A stretch of 64,000 nucleotides of DNA from Streptomyces sp. CB01201 (GCF_002803085.1 NZ_NNBJ01000014.1:62001-126000); one strand, 5' to 3'. Counted from the first letter of the stretch, positions 50,622-59,679 are shown. Made by a program: numbers and translations. The notes: generated by a model not told the origin, from the sequence alone.

Positions 50622-51458
50622 ATGGCGAACTACACCGCCGCTGACGTCAAGAAGCTCCGTGAGCTCACCGGCGCCGGCATGATGGACTGCAAGAAGGCCC
50701 TGGACGAGGCCGACGGCAGCGTCGACAAGGCCGTCGAGGCCCTGCGCATCAAGGGTCAGAAGGGCGTCGCCAAGCGCGAGGGCCGTTCTGCCGAGAACGG
50801 CGCCGTCGTCTCCCTCATCTCCGAGGACAAGACCTCCGGCGTCCTGGTCGAGCTGAAGTGCGAGACGGACTTCGTCGCCAAGGGTGACAAGTTCCAGGCC
50901 GTCGCCGCCAAGCTCGCCGAGCACGTCGCCGCCACCTCCCCGGCCGACATCGCCGCGCTGCTCGCCTCCGAGATCGAGGCCGGCAAGACCGTGCAGGCGT
51001 TCGTCGACGAGGCCAACGCCAACCTCGGCGAGAAGATCGTCCTGGACCGCTTCGCGCAGTTCAAGGGCGGTTACGTGGCCGCGTACATGCACCGCACCAT
51101 GCCTGACCTGCCGCCGCAGATCGGTGTCCTCGTCGAGCTCGACAAGGAGAACGCCGAGGTCGCCAAGGGCGTCGCCCAGCACATCGCCGCCTTCGCGCCG
51201 AAGTACCTCACCCGTGAGGACGTTCCGGCCGAGGTCGTCGAGACCGAGCGTCGCGTCGCCGAGGAGACCACCCGCGCCGAGGGCAAGCCCGAGGCCGCGC
51301 TCCCGAAGATCGTCGAGGGCCGCGTGAACGGCTTCTTCAAGGACGCCACGCTCCTCGGCCAGCCGTACGCGCTGGACAACAAGAAGTCCGTCGAGCAGGT
51401 CCTGAAGGAGGCGGGTGTCACCCTGACGCGCTTCACGCGCATCAAGGTCGGCATCTGA
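50622..51458 (+). CDS. tsf: Elongation factor Ts
   Basis: EF-Ts is the nucleotide-exchange factor for EF-Tu. The 278-residue protein has the N-terminal UBA-like motif KKLRELTGAGMMDCKKALDE and the core KCETDFVAKGDKF near residue 82, with the usual C-terminal domain (ending TRFTRIKVGI). GAGAGAGAAA precedes ATG 50622 by several bases. It follows rpsB after a hairpin of 11 bp and is followed by the pyrH leader hairpins. Normal for the family. Confidence 0.97.
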   Translation: MANYTAADVKKLRELTGAGMMDCKKALDEADGSVDKAVEALRIKGQKGVAKREGRSAENGAVVSLISEDKTSGVLVELKCETDFVAKGDKFQAVAAKLAEHVAATSPADIAALLASEIEAGKTVQAFVDEANANLGEKIVLDRFAQFKGGYVAAYMHRTMPDLPPQIGVLVELDKENAEVAKGVAQHIAAFAPKYLTREDVPAEVVETERRVAEETTRAEGKPEAALPKIVEGRVNGFFKDATLLGQPYALDNKKSVEQVLKEAGVTLTRFTRIKVGI

Positions 51459-51479
51459 GTCCGTTCGGCGTTCGACACT

Positions 51480-51587
51480 AGACCCCGCTAGGGTCTGAGG
51501 CAGTCGTCCGCGCACGCGACGGACGACGGCAGATCTGACGAGGAGGCCATTGCCGCTAGGGACCGCGAGTACCCACCGGCAATGGCC
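51480..51587 (+). promoter_or_regulatory. Three-hairpin leader between tsf and pyrH
   Basis: Stems AGACCC/GGGTCT (51480-51496), GTCGTCCG/CGGACGAC (51503-51527) and GGCCATTGCCG/CGGCAATGGCC (51545-51587) follow in series. The last ends with CTTC-rich sequence and encloses a TTG at 51550 with GAGGAGG upstream, in frame with pyrH. It may be a terminator plus attenuator, or a regulated leader. Confidence 0.5.
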
Positions 51588-51615
51588 TTCTTCGTATGTG
51601 CACGAGGAGATCCCT

Positions 51616-52404
51616 ATGAATCAGGGCGCGGACGCCGCCAAGGCCGATCACTCGGCCGACCACAAGCGCGATGACGGCAAGGTGGCCGGGCGCTTCATGC
51701 TGAAGCTTTCCGGTGAGGCGTTCGCCGGCGGTGGGGGGCTCGGTGTCGACCCCGACGTCGTGCACAACATCGCCCGCGAGATCGCCGCAGTCGTCCGGGA
51801 CGGGGCGGAGATCGCCGTCGTCATCGGCGGAGGCAACTTCTTCCGGGGCGCCGAGCTCCAGCAGCGCGGCATGGACCGGGCGCGCTCCGACTACATGGGC
51901 ATGCTCGGCACGGTCATGAACTGCCTCGCCCTCCAGGACTTCCTGGAGAAGGAGGGCATCGACTCGCGCGTCCAGACCGCGATCACGATGGGCCAGGTCG
52001 CCGAGCCGTACATTCCGCTGCGGGCCGTGCGCCACCTGGAGAAGGGCCGCGTCGTGATCTTCGGCGCGGGCATGGGCATGCCGTACTTCTCCACCGACAC
52101 CACCGCCGCCCAGCGTGCCCTGGAGATCGACGCCGAGGCCATGCTGATGGGCAAGAACGGCGTGGACGGGGTCTACGACTCCGACCCCCGGACCAACCCC
52201 GACGCGGTGAAGTTCGACGCCCTTGAGTACGGCGAGGTCATCACCCGGGACCTGAAGGTCGCGGACATGACCGCGATCACCCTGTGCCGGGACAACAACC
52301 TCCCGATCCTCGTCTTCGAGCTCCTGACGGCCGGCAACATCGCGCGCGCCGTCAAGGGTGAGAAGATCGGCACGCTCGTGAGCGACCAGGGCACCCGGGC
52401 CTGA
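51616..52404 (+). CDS. pyrH: Uridylate kinase (UMP kinase)
   Basis: PyrH phosphorylates UMP to UDP in pyrimidine supply and is inhibited by UTP. The 262-residue hexameric kinase has KLSGEAFAGGGGLGVDP near residue 30, VVIGGGNFFRG near 69 and NGVDGVYDSDPRTNPDA near 177, the family motifs. ATG 51616 has GAGGAGA at a five-base spacing. An in-frame TTG at 51550 with GAGGAGG is an alternative upstream start, inside the leader hairpin, which would add 22 residues. It precedes frr, a conserved pairing. Confidence 0.96.
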   Translation: MNQGADAAKADHSADHKRDDGKVAGRFMLKLSGEAFAGGGGLGVDPDVVHNIAREIAAVVRDGAEIAVVIGGGNFFRGAELQQRGMDRARSDYMGMLGTVMNCLALQDFLEKEGIDSRVQTAITMGQVAEPYIPLRAVRHLEKGRVVIFGAGMGMPYFSTDTTAAQRALEIDAEAMLMGKNGVDGVYDSDPRTNPDAVKFDALEYGEVITRDLKVADMTAITLCRDNNLPILVFELLTAGNIARAVKGEKIGTLVSDQGTRA

Positions 52405-52528
52405 CCGGGGGATGGACAATCCCCTGCCGGTCGGACACCGTGCAGGGAAAGACGCTGGTTATCCAGGGCCCAAGGGCTCAGATCGCACTGAGTCCTCCCG
52501 GCCCACCCAAGACATGCAGGAGCAAGTG

Positions 52529-53086
52529 GTGATCGAAGAAATCCTCCTCGAAGCCGAGGAGAAGATGGAGAAGGCCGTCGTGGTCGCCAAGGAGGACTTC
52601 GCCGCGATCCGCACCGGCCGTGCGCACCCGGCGATGTTCAACAAGATCGTGGCGGACTACTACGGCGCGCTGACGCCGATCAACCAGCTCGCCTCGTTCT
52701 CCGTGCCGGAGCCGCGCATGGCGGTCGTGACCCCGTTCGACAAGAGTGCCCTGCGCAACATCGAGCAGGCCATCCGCGACTCGGACCTGGGCGTCAACCC
52801 CAGCAACGACGGCAGCATCATCCGCGTGAACTTCCCGGAGCTGACCGAGGAGCGCCGCAAGGACTACATCAAGGTCGCGCGCACCAAGGCCGAGGACTCC
52901 AAGGTGTCGATCCGCGCCGTGCGCCGCAAGGCGAAGGACGCCCTCGACAAGCTCGTCAAGGACAAGGAGTCCGGCGAGGACGAGGTCCGCCGTGCGGAGA
53001 AGGAGCTCGACGACACCACCGCCAAGTACGTGGCGCAGGTCGACGAGCTGCTCAAGCACAAGGAAGCCGAGCTGCTAGAGGTCTGA
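52529..53086 (+). CDS. frr: Ribosome recycling factor
   Basis: RRF splits post-termination ribosomes with EF-G. The 185-residue protein shows the three-helix bundle family pattern: MEKAVVVAKEDFAAIRTGRA, RMAVVTPFDKSALRNIEQAI and NFPELTEERRKDYIKVA. AGGAG (52518-52522) is six bases before GTG 52529, which fixes the start. Its stop overlaps the cdsA start by one base (TGATG), so these are translationally coupled. Confidence 0.97.
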   Translation: MIEEILLEAEEKMEKAVVVAKEDFAAIRTGRAHPAMFNKIVADYYGALTPINQLASFSVPEPRMAVVTPFDKSALRNIEQAIRDSDLGVNPSNDGSIIRVNFPELTEERRKDYIKVARTKAEDSKVSIRAVRRKAKDALDKLVKDKESGEDEVRRAEKELDDTTAKYVAQVDELLKHKEAELLEV

Positions 53087-54192
53087 TGAACGACTCTTCC
53101 TGGGGGGCTCCGCCGAGACCCGAATACTGGGGAACCCCCGAGGGGCCTTCCCAGGGGGCGTTCCCGGCGGGGCCTGCATACGATGCGTATGACGCCCCGC
53201 CGGTGTCGCGGACACAGCCGATGCCGGTCGTGCCCGACCTCGGCCGAGGCGCCGAAGACCGCGAACGTGATCCGGGGGCCGCTCTGCCGGGCGGCCCTGA
53301 CTTCCGCGACGAGCCGCCGCAGGAGCCCATGGCAAGCCCTCCGCCCGTGCCGCCCGTGCCCGCCCAGCCGGAGAAGAAGAAGGCGGGCCGCGATCTGCGT
53401 TCCGCGATAGGGGTCGGCGTCGGTCTCGGCGTGGTCATCATCGCGTCGCTGTTCATCGTGAAGGCCGTCTTCGTCGGGGTCATCGCGGTCGCCGTCGTGG
53501 TCGGACTGTGGGAGCTGACCAGCCGCCTCCAGGAGCGCAAGGAGATCAAGGCGCCCCTGGTGCCGCTCGCGGTCGGCGGCGCGGCGATGGTGGTCGCCGG
53601 GTACGTCGGCGGCGCGGAGGGCGCGTGGGTGGCGATGGCGCTCACCTCGCTCGCGGTCCTCGTGTGGCGGATGACCGAGCCGCCCGCGAACTACCTGCGG
53701 GACGTCACCGCGGGCGTCTTCGCCGCGTTCTACGTGCCGTTCCTCGCCACGTTCGTGGCGATGCTGCTCACCGCGGACGACGGCCCCTGGCGGGTGCTCA
53801 CCTTCCTGCTCCTGACCGTGGTCAGTGACACGGGCGCGTACGCGATCGGCTGGCGCTTCGGCAAGCACAAGCTGGCCCCGCGCATCAGCCCCGGAAAGAC
53901 CCGCGAGGGACTGTTCGGCGCGGTGTCGTTCGCGATGGTGGCGGGCGCGCTGTGCATGCAGTTCCTCATCGACGACGGCACCTGGTGGCAGGGCCTGCTG
54001 CTCGGCCTCGCGGTCGCCGCGAGCGCCACGCTCGGCGACCTCGGCGAGTCGATGATCAAGCGGGACCTCGGCATCAAGGACATGGGCACGCTGCTGCCCG
54101 GCCACGGCGGCATCATGGACCGCCTCGACTCCCTGCTGCCCACGGCTCCGGTGGTGTGGCTGCTGTTGGCGGTGTTCGTAGGAACTGGCTGA
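53086..54192 (+). CDS. cdsA: Phosphatidate cytidylyltransferase CdsA
   Basis: CdsA makes CDP-diacylglycerol, the precursor of all major phospholipids. The 368-residue protein has a long hydrophilic N-terminus (about residues 1-105, Pro/Gly-rich and likely disordered), then about seven membrane helices and the family signature SMIKRDLGIKD followed by GHGGIMDRLDS near residue 345. Length is above the usual 270-300 because of the N-terminal extension, which I believe is common in Streptomyces. It overlaps frr by one base and ends before a terminator at 54221. Confidence 0.94.
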   Translation: MNDSSWGAPPRPEYWGTPEGPSQGAFPAGPAYDAYDAPPVSRTQPMPVVPDLGRGAEDRERDPGAALPGGPDFRDEPPQEPMASPPPVPPVPAQPEKKKAGRDLRSAIGVGVGLGVVIIASLFIVKAVFVGVIAVAVVVGLWELTSRLQERKEIKAPLVPLAVGGAAMVVAGYVGGAEGAWVAMALTSLAVLVWRMTEPPANYLRDVTAGVFAAFYVPFLATFVAMLLTADDGPWRVLTFLLLTVVSDTGAYAIGWRFGKHKLAPRISPGKTREGLFGAVSFAMVAGALCMQFLIDDGTWWQGLLLGLAVAASATLGDLGESMIKRDLGIKDMGTLLPGHGGIMDRLDSLLPTAPVVWLLLAVFVGTG

Positions 54193-54220
54193 CCTGCGTT
54201 TTCTTATCGCTTTGAACGGT

Positions 54221-54256
54221 AAAGGGCTCTTCGTCCACAGGACGGCGAGCCCTTTT
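54221..54256 (+). terminator. Terminator between cdsA and rlmN
   Basis: AAAGGGCTC (54221-54229) and GAGCCCTTT (54247-54255) form a 9-bp stem with an inner GTCC/GGAC helix, followed by TTCC. It ends the pyrH-frr-cdsA unit. Confidence 0.85.
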
Positions 54257-54283
54257 CCGTACGTCTGAGACACTTGAGGAACC

Positions 54284-55390
54284 ATGCCCAAGCCCGGAGA
54301 ACTCACTTTCGTCGCCCCCCGCGGAGCCAAGAAGCCGCCGCGGCACCTCGCCGACCTCTCGCCCGCCGAGCGCAAGGAAGCCGTCGCCGCCATCGGCGAG
54401 AAGCCGTTCCGCGCCAAGCAGCTCTCGCAGCACTACTTCGCGCGGTACGCGCACGACCCGGCGGAGTGGACCGACATCCCGCTCGCCGCGCGCGGCCGGC
54501 TCCAGGAGGAGCTGCTGCCCGACCTGATGTCCGTCGTGCGGCACATCTCCTGCGACGACGACACCACCCGCAAGACGCTGTGGAAGCTGCACGACGGGAC
54601 GCTCGTCGAGTCCGTCCTGATGCGCTACCCGGACCGGGTGACGATGTGCATCTCCTCGCAGGCCGGCTGCGGCATGAACTGCCCGTTCTGCGCCACCGGC
54701 CAGGCGGGCCTGGACCGCAACCTGTCGACCGCCGAGATCGTGCACCAGATCGTCGACGGCATGCGGGCGCTGCGCGACGGCGAGGTGCCGGGCGGCCCCG
54801 CCCGCCTGTCGAACATCGTCTTCATGGGCATGGGCGAGCCGCTCGCCAACTACAAGCGGGTCGTCGGCGCGATCCGCCGCCTCACCGACCCCGAGCCGGA
54901 CGGCCTGGGCCTGTCCCAGCGCGGCATCACCGTCTCCACCGTGGGCCTGGTCCCGGCCATGCACCGCTTCGCCGACGAGGGCTTCAAGTGCCGCCTCGCG
55001 GTGAGCCTGCACGCGCCCGACGACGAGCTGCGCGACACCCTCGTCCCGGTCAACACCCGCTGGAAGGTCCGCGAGGTCCTCGACGCCGCGTGGGAGTACG
55101 CCGAGAAGTCCGGCCGCCGCATCTCCATCGAGTACGCCCTGATCCGGGACATCAACGACCAGGCGTGGCGCGGCGATCTGCTCGGCCGGCTCCTCAAGGG
55201 CAAGCGGGTGCACGTCAACCTCATCCCGCTGAACCCGACGCCGGGCTCCAAGTGGACGGCCTCGCGGCCCGAGGACGAGAAGGCGTTCGTCGAGGCCATC
55301 GCGGCCCACGGCGTGCCCGTCACCGTGCGCGACACCCGCGGCCAGGAGATCGACGGGGCCTGCGGCCAGCTCGCCGCCTCCGAGCGGTAG
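54284..55390 (+). CDS. rlmN: 23S rRNA (adenine(2503)-C2)-methyltransferase RlmN
   Basis: RlmN is a radical SAM enzyme that methylates A2503 of 23S rRNA and A37 of some tRNAs. The 368-residue protein has the cluster motif CGMNCPFC (near residue 127), giving CxxxCxxC, and the second conserved cysteine in DTRGQEIDGACGQLAA (near residue 360). GMGEPLANYKRVVGAIRRL near 185 is also typical. ATG 54284 has TGAGGA upstream. It stands alone between the cdsA terminator and the thiamine riboswitch region. Confidence 0.96.
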   Translation: MPKPGELTFVAPRGAKKPPRHLADLSPAERKEAVAAIGEKPFRAKQLSQHYFARYAHDPAEWTDIPLAARGRLQEELLPDLMSVVRHISCDDDTTRKTLWKLHDGTLVESVLMRYPDRVTMCISSQAGCGMNCPFCATGQAGLDRNLSTAEIVHQIVDGMRALRDGEVPGGPARLSNIVFMGMGEPLANYKRVVGAIRRLTDPEPDGLGLSQRGITVSTVGLVPAMHRFADEGFKCRLAVSLHAPDDELRDTLVPVNTRWKVREVLDAAWEYAEKSGRRISIEYALIRDINDQAWRGDLLGRLLKGKRVHVNLIPLNPTPGSKWTASRPEDEKAFVEAIAAHGVPVTVRDTRGQEIDGACGQLAASER

Positions 55391-55477
55391 TCCGCAGCTG
55401 GGCCGTCGTCCGAAGGGCAGAACGGCCTGGGGCAGGTCAGGGGGCCCGTGTAACCTGGCTGGAAACATCTGCATATT

Positions 55478-55579
55478 CCGACAGGGGAGCGCCACAGCGC
55501 TGAGAGTGCGGTACCCGCAAGGGATACGGACCGCAGACCCTCTGAACCTTGCCCCGGTCATTCGGGGTAGGAAGTTCGG
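55478..55579 (+). ncRNA. TPP riboswitch (THI element)
   Basis: The conserved core is present: ACAGGGGAGC (55481-55490), CTGAGAGTGCGG (55500-55511), ACCCTCTGAACCTTGCCCC and a final GGGGTAGGAAGTTCGG closing toward CCGA at 55478. This matches thiamine-pyrophosphate riboswitches. It precedes a terminator and the thiB-type gene, so thiamine pyrophosphate should switch off the transporter. Confidence 0.95.
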
Positions 55580-55600
55580 CGATTACTCAAGCTGTTGCGC

Positions 55601-55633
55601 CCTGCCCGCACGACCCCGCGTCGTGCGGGCAGG
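55601..55633 (+). terminator. Expression-platform terminator of the TPP riboswitch
   Basis: CCTGCCCGCACGAC (55601-55614) and GTCGTGCGGGCAGG (55620-55633) form a perfect 14-bp stem with loop CCCGC, followed by a pyrimidine-rich stretch. It lies 21 bases after the aptamer, as expected for transcriptional control. Confidence 0.85.
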
Positions 55634-55673
55634 GCCGCGTCTCTTCCTGGTCATCTCCAGGAGGAATGAAGAA

Positions 55674-56774
55674 ATGCGCAGTACCAAGAGGCTCGCGGCC
55701 GGCGCGCTCGCCGCCGCCCTCGGGGTCACCACGCTCGCGGCCTGCGGCGGATCGGACGGCACCAAGGCGTCCGGTACGGCCAGTGGGTCCGGGGGCAAGA
55801 CCGTGACGCTCGTCAGCCACGACTCGTTCAACGCCTCCGCCCCGGTGCTCAAGGCGTTCACCGCCGAGACCGGGTACACCGTCAAGGTCCTCAAGAGCGG
55901 GGACGCGGGCGCCGCCCTCAACCAGGAGATCCTCACCAAGGGCTCCCCGCGCGGCGACGTGTTCTTCGGCGTCGACAACACCCTGCTCTCGCGCGCCCTC
56001 GACAACGGCATCTTCACTCCGTACGAGGCCAAGGGCCTGGACCGGGTCCCCGGCGACGTCCAGCTGGACAAGGACAAGCACCGGGTCACGCCCATCGACA
56101 CCGGCGACATCTGCGTCAACTACGACAAGAAGTACTTCGCGGACAAGAAGCTCAGCCCGCCGCAGTCCTTCGGCGACCTGATCAAGCCCGAGTACAAGGA
56201 CCTGCTCGTCACGGAGAACGTGGCGACCTCGTCCCCGGGGCTCGGCTTCATGCTCGGCTCGGTCGCCACGTACGGCGACGACGGCTGGCAGGACTACTGG
56301 AAGAAGCTGAAGGCCAACGGCGTCAAGGTCGTCGACGGCTGGGAGCAGGCGTACAACACGGACTTCTCCGGCTCGGCCGGCGGCAAGAAGGCCAAGGGCG
56401 ACCGCCCGCTGGTCGTCTCCTACGCCTCCAGCCCGCCCGCCGAGGTCATCTACGCCGACCCGAAGCCGGCCGAGGCCCCCACCGGCGTCGCCACCGGCAC
56501 CTGCTTCCGCCAGACCGAGTTCGCGGGCCTGCTCCAGGGCGCCAAGAACGAGGCCGGCGGCAAGGCGCTCCTGGACTTCCTGATCTCCAAGAAGTTCCAG
56601 CAGGACATGCCGCTCCAGATGTTCGTGGACCCGGTCGCCAAGGACGCCGCGCTGCCCGCGGAGTTCACCAAGTACGGCACGAAGATCACGGAGTCGACGA
56701 CCGTCGCGCCCGACAAGATCGCCAAGAACCGTGACCAGTGGGTCAAGACGTGGTCCTCGCTCGTCCTGAAGTAG
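55674..56774 (+). CDS. thiB: Thiamine ABC transporter substrate-binding lipoprotein (ThiB type)
   Basis: The 366-residue protein is a lipoprotein: basic start, hydrophobic segment (AAGALAAALGVTTLAAC, lipobox LAAC near residue 24), then a mature periplasmic-binding-protein domain of ThiB type with VTLVSHDSFNAS near 44 and YASSPPAEVIYADPK near 246. It binds thiamine or a phosphate ester. The TPP riboswitch directly upstream makes thiamine the best-supported substrate. ATG 55674 follows AGGAGG. It is the first of three transporter genes; thiP overlaps its 3' end. Confidence 0.9.
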   Translation: MRSTKRLAAGALAAALGVTTLAACGGSDGTKASGTASGSGGKTVTLVSHDSFNASAPVLKAFTAETGYTVKVLKSGDAGAALNQEILTKGSPRGDVFFGVDNTLLSRALDNGIFTPYEAKGLDRVPGDVQLDKDKHRVTPIDTGDICVNYDKKYFADKKLSPPQSFGDLIKPEYKDLLVTENVATSSPGLGFMLGSVATYGDDGWQDYWKKLKANGVKVVDGWEQAYNTDFSGSAGGKKAKGDRPLVVSYASSPPAEVIYADPKPAEAPTGVATGTCFRQTEFAGLLQGAKNEAGGKALLDFLISKKFQQDMPLQMFVDPVAKDAALPAEFTKYGTKITESTTVAPDKIAKNRDQWVKTWSSLVLK

Positions 56775-58513
56775 ACGGGCCCGATGCGAACGGCCCCGAC
56801 ACGGACGCCCCCGGGGCGGGCCGCCGCGGGGGCGAGGCGCGGGCGGACGCGGTGGCGCGGCGCGGTGCGCTGCGCCGCGGCGGGATGCGGTTCGCGCTCA
56901 TGGCGCTGCCGCTCGTGTTCTTCGCGCTGTTCTTCGCCTGGCCCGTGGCCGCCATCGTCGGCCGCGGGCTCAAGGCGGACGGGGCCTGGCAGTTCGGCCG
57001 GATCACCGAAGTACTCGGCGACCCGGACATCGGCCACGTCCTGTGGTTCACCACCTGGCAGGCCCTCGCCTCCACCGCGCTGACCCTCGCGATCGCACTG
57101 CCCGGCGCCTATGTCTTCGCCCGCCTCGACTTCCCCGGCAAACAGCTCCTGCGGGCCGCCGTCACCGTCCCGTTCGTGCTGCCGACCGTCGTCGTGGGCA
57201 CCGCGTTCCTGGCGCTGCTCGGCCGCGGCGGGCTGCTCGACCAGCTGTGGGGCGTGCGCCTGGACACCACGGTGTGGGCGATCCTGCTCGCGCACGTCTT
57301 CTTCAACTACGCCGTCGTCGTACGCACCGTCGGCGGCCTGTGGTCCCAGCTCGACCCCCGGCAGGAAGAGGCCGCCCGCGTCCTCGGCGCGTCCCGCCTC
57401 GCGGCCTGGCGCAGGGTCACGCTGCCCGCGCTCGGCCCGGCGGTCGCCGCGGCCGCGCTCATGGTCTTCCTCTTCACCTTCACCTCCTTCGGTGTCGTCC
57501 AGATCCTCGGCGGGCCCACCTTCTCCACCCTCGAAGTGGAGATCTACCGCCAGACCGCCGAACTCCTCGACCTGCCGACCGCGGCCGTCCTCACGATCGT
57601 GCAGTTCGCGGCGGTCGGCGCGATCCTCGCCGTGCACGCCTGGACGGTACGCCGCCGCGAGAGCGCCCTGAAGCTCGTGGACCCCGCCCAGACCGCACGC
57701 CGGCCCCGCGGCGCCGCCCAACGCGTCCTGCTCGGCTCGGTCCTGGCGGTCGTCGCCCTGCTGATCCTGCTGCCCATCGGCGTCCTGGTCCAGCGCTCCC
57801 TCGACACCCCCGACGGCTACGGATTCGGCTACTACCGGGCACTCCAGGCCGCCGGTGACAACGGCAGCTTCCTCGTGCCGCCCATCGAGGCGATCGGGAA
57901 CTCGCTCCAGTACGCCCTCGCCGCCACCGCCATCGCGCTCGTCGTCGGCGGGCTCGCGGCGGCCGCCCTCGCCCGGCGCGGCACCGGCCGCCTCATGCGG
58001 AGCTTCGACGCGCTCCTGATGCTGCCGCTCGGCGTCTCCGCCGTGACCGTAGGCTTCGGCTTCCTGATCACCCTCGACAAGCCGCCGCTGGACCTCAGGA
58101 CCTCCTGGATCCTGGTGCCGCTCGCCCAGGCGCTCGTGGGCACGCCCTTCGTCGTACGGATCATGCTGCCGGTGCTGCGCGCGGTGGACGGGCGGCTGCG
58201 CGAGGCGGCGGCCGTGCTCGGCGCGTCCCCGCTGCGGGCCTGGCGCGAAGTGGACCTGCCGCTGGTGCGCCGGGCGCTCCTGGTCGCGGCGGGCTTCGCC
58301 TTCGCGGTCTCGCTCGGCGAGTTCGGGGCGACCGTCTTCATCGCCCGGCCCGACCACCCGACGCTGCCCGTCGCGGTGGCCCGCCTGCTCGGCCGGGCCG
58401 GCGACCTCAACTACGGCCAGGCGATGGCCCTCAGCACGATTTTGATGGTGGTGTGCGCGGTGTCGTTGCTCGTCCTGGAACGCATCCGGACCGACCGCGG
58501 CGGGGAGTTCTGA
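56738..58513 (+). CDS. thiP: Thiamine ABC transporter permease, two-domain (ThiP type)
   Basis: The product, up to 591 residues, has about 12 membrane helices in two homologous halves, each with an EAA loop (for example EEAARVLGASRLAAWRRVTL near residue 210 and REAAAVLGASPLRAWREVDL near 488), a layout typical of ThiP. The start is uncertain: GTG 56738 overlaps thiB by 37 bases; GTG 56852 and ATG 56885 are in-frame alternatives closer to the first helix (MRFALMALPLVFFALFFAWP). Its stop overlaps the thiQ start by one base (TGATG). It is second in the riboswitch-controlled operon. Confidence 0.88.
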   Translation: MGQDVVLARPEVDGPDANGPDTDAPGAGRRGGEARADAVARRGALRRGGMRFALMALPLVFFALFFAWPVAAIVGRGLKADGAWQFGRITEVLGDPDIGHVLWFTTWQALASTALTLAIALPGAYVFARLDFPGKQLLRAAVTVPFVLPTVVVGTAFLALLGRGGLLDQLWGVRLDTTVWAILLAHVFFNYAVVVRTVGGLWSQLDPRQEEAARVLGASRLAAWRRVTLPALGPAVAAAALMVFLFTFTSFGVVQILGGPTFSTLEVEIYRQTAELLDLPTAAVLTIVQFAAVGAILAVHAWTVRRRESALKLVDPAQTARRPRGAAQRVLLGSVLAVVALLILLPIGVLVQRSLDTPDGYGFGYYRALQAAGDNGSFLVPPIEAIGNSLQYALAATAIALVVGGLAAAALARRGTGRLMRSFDALLMLPLGVSAVTVGFGFLITLDKPPLDLRTSWILVPLAQALVGTPFVVRIMLPVLRAVDGRLREAAAVLGASPLRAWREVDLPLVRRALLVAAGFAFAVSLGEFGATVFIARPDHPTLPVAVARLLGRAGDLNYGQAMALSTILMVVCAVSLLVLERIRTDRGGEF

Positions 58514-59535
58514 TGCTGAAGCTCGACGGTGCGACCGTACGGTTCGGACAGCGGGCCGCGCTCGACGCGGTCGACCTTGAGGTCGCCGACCACGAGACGG
58601 TGTGCGTGCTCGGGCCCAGCGGCAGCGGAAAGTCGACGCTGCTGCGGGTCGTCGCGGGCCTCCAACCCCTGGACGCCGGACGGGTGTTGCTCGGCGGCGC
58701 CGACCAGGCCGGGGTGCCGGTGCACAAGCGCGGGCTCGGCCTGATGTTCCAGGACCACCAGCTCTTCCCGCAGCGCGACGTCGCCGGGAACGTGGCGTTC
58801 GGGCTGCGCATGCGGGGTGCTTCGCGGGCCGAACAGGCTGCCCGGGTAGGGGAGTTGCTCGACCTCGTCGGCCTTCCCGGCGCCGAGCGGCGGGCCGTCG
58901 CCGCGCTCTCCGGCGGCGAGCAGCAGCGCGTCGCCCTCGCGCGGGCGCTGGCGCCCTCGCCGCGCCTCCTCATGCTGGACGAGCCGCTGGGGCAGCTCGA
59001 CCGTACTCTGCGCGAGCGTCTGGTGGTCGAACTTCGTTCCCTGTTCGCCCAGTTGGGTACGACCGTACTGGCCGTCACGCACGACCAGGGCGAGGCCTTC
59101 GCCCTGGCCGACCGGGTCGTGGTGATGCGGGACGGCCGCATCGCGCAGACCGGTACGCCCCTGGAGGTCTGGCAGCGCCCCGCCTCCGAGTTCGTGGCGC
59201 GCTTCCTGGGCTTCGAGAACGTGGTGCCGGCGACGGTGACGGGGGCGGTGGCGGCCACCCCCTGGGGGAAGGTGCCGGTTCCTCCCGGCTCCCCTCAGGG
59301 CGAGGTGCGCCTGCTGCTCCGCCCCGGGGGCATCCGGCTCGTCCCCTCCCGGGACGGCCTGCCCTGCGAGGTCGTCGCGCGCACGTTCCGGGGCAACCAC
59401 GTGGCCCTCCGACTGCGGCCCGGGGCGGGGCCGTTGCTGGAGGCCGAGTGTGACTTGGCGGCCGCGCCGGAGGTTGGCTCCGGGGTGGGGGTCGCCTTCG
59501 CGGCGGGCGGGGTCGTGGTGCTGGCGGAGGACTAG
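58513..59535 (+). CDS. thiQ: Thiamine ABC transporter ATP-binding protein (ThiQ type)
   Basis: The 340-residue ATPase has Walker A GPSGSGKST (near residue 36), the Q-loop QDHQLFPQR near 82, signature LSGGEQQRVALARAL near 134, Walker B LLMLDEPLGQLD near 155 and switch His in AVTHDQGEAFALAD near 191. The C-terminal ~115 residues form a TOBE-like domain, longer than minimal ThiQ. ATG 58513 overlaps the thiP stop (TGATG). It completes the importer with ThiB and ThiP. No clear terminator follows immediately; a repeat-rich region begins. Confidence 0.9.
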   Translation: MLKLDGATVRFGQRAALDAVDLEVADHETVCVLGPSGSGKSTLLRVVAGLQPLDAGRVLLGGADQAGVPVHKRGLGLMFQDHQLFPQRDVAGNVAFGLRMRGASRAEQAARVGELLDLVGLPGAERRAVAALSGGEQQRVALARALAPSPRLLMLDEPLGQLDRTLRERLVVELRSLFAQLGTTVLAVTHDQGEAFALADRVVVMRDGRIAQTGTPLEVWQRPASEFVARFLGFENVVPATVTGAVAATPWGKVPVPPGSPQGEVRLLLRPGGIRLVPSRDGLPCEVVARTFRGNHVALRLRPGAGPLLEAECDLAAAPEVGSGVGVAFAAGGVVVLAED

Positions 59536-59609
59536 CCCCGCGGCCCGCGTCGCTCCTGGGCCCGGCCCGTGGGGCTTGGCCCTGGTTCTGCGGGCTTTGT
59601 GGCGGCCTT

Positions 59610-59679
59610 GCGCCTGGCTCCGCGGGGTTTGCGCCTGGCTCCGCAGGGTTTGCGGCCGGTTTGCGCCTGGCTCCGCGGG
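59610..59679. repeat. Short direct repeats GCGCCTGGCTCCGC
   Basis: Three exact copies of GCGCCTGGCTCCGC at 59610, 59631 and 59663, inside TTTGCGCCTGGCTCCGCGGG-like units, with a partial unit (TTTGCGGCCGG) between the last two. Confidence 0.85.
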
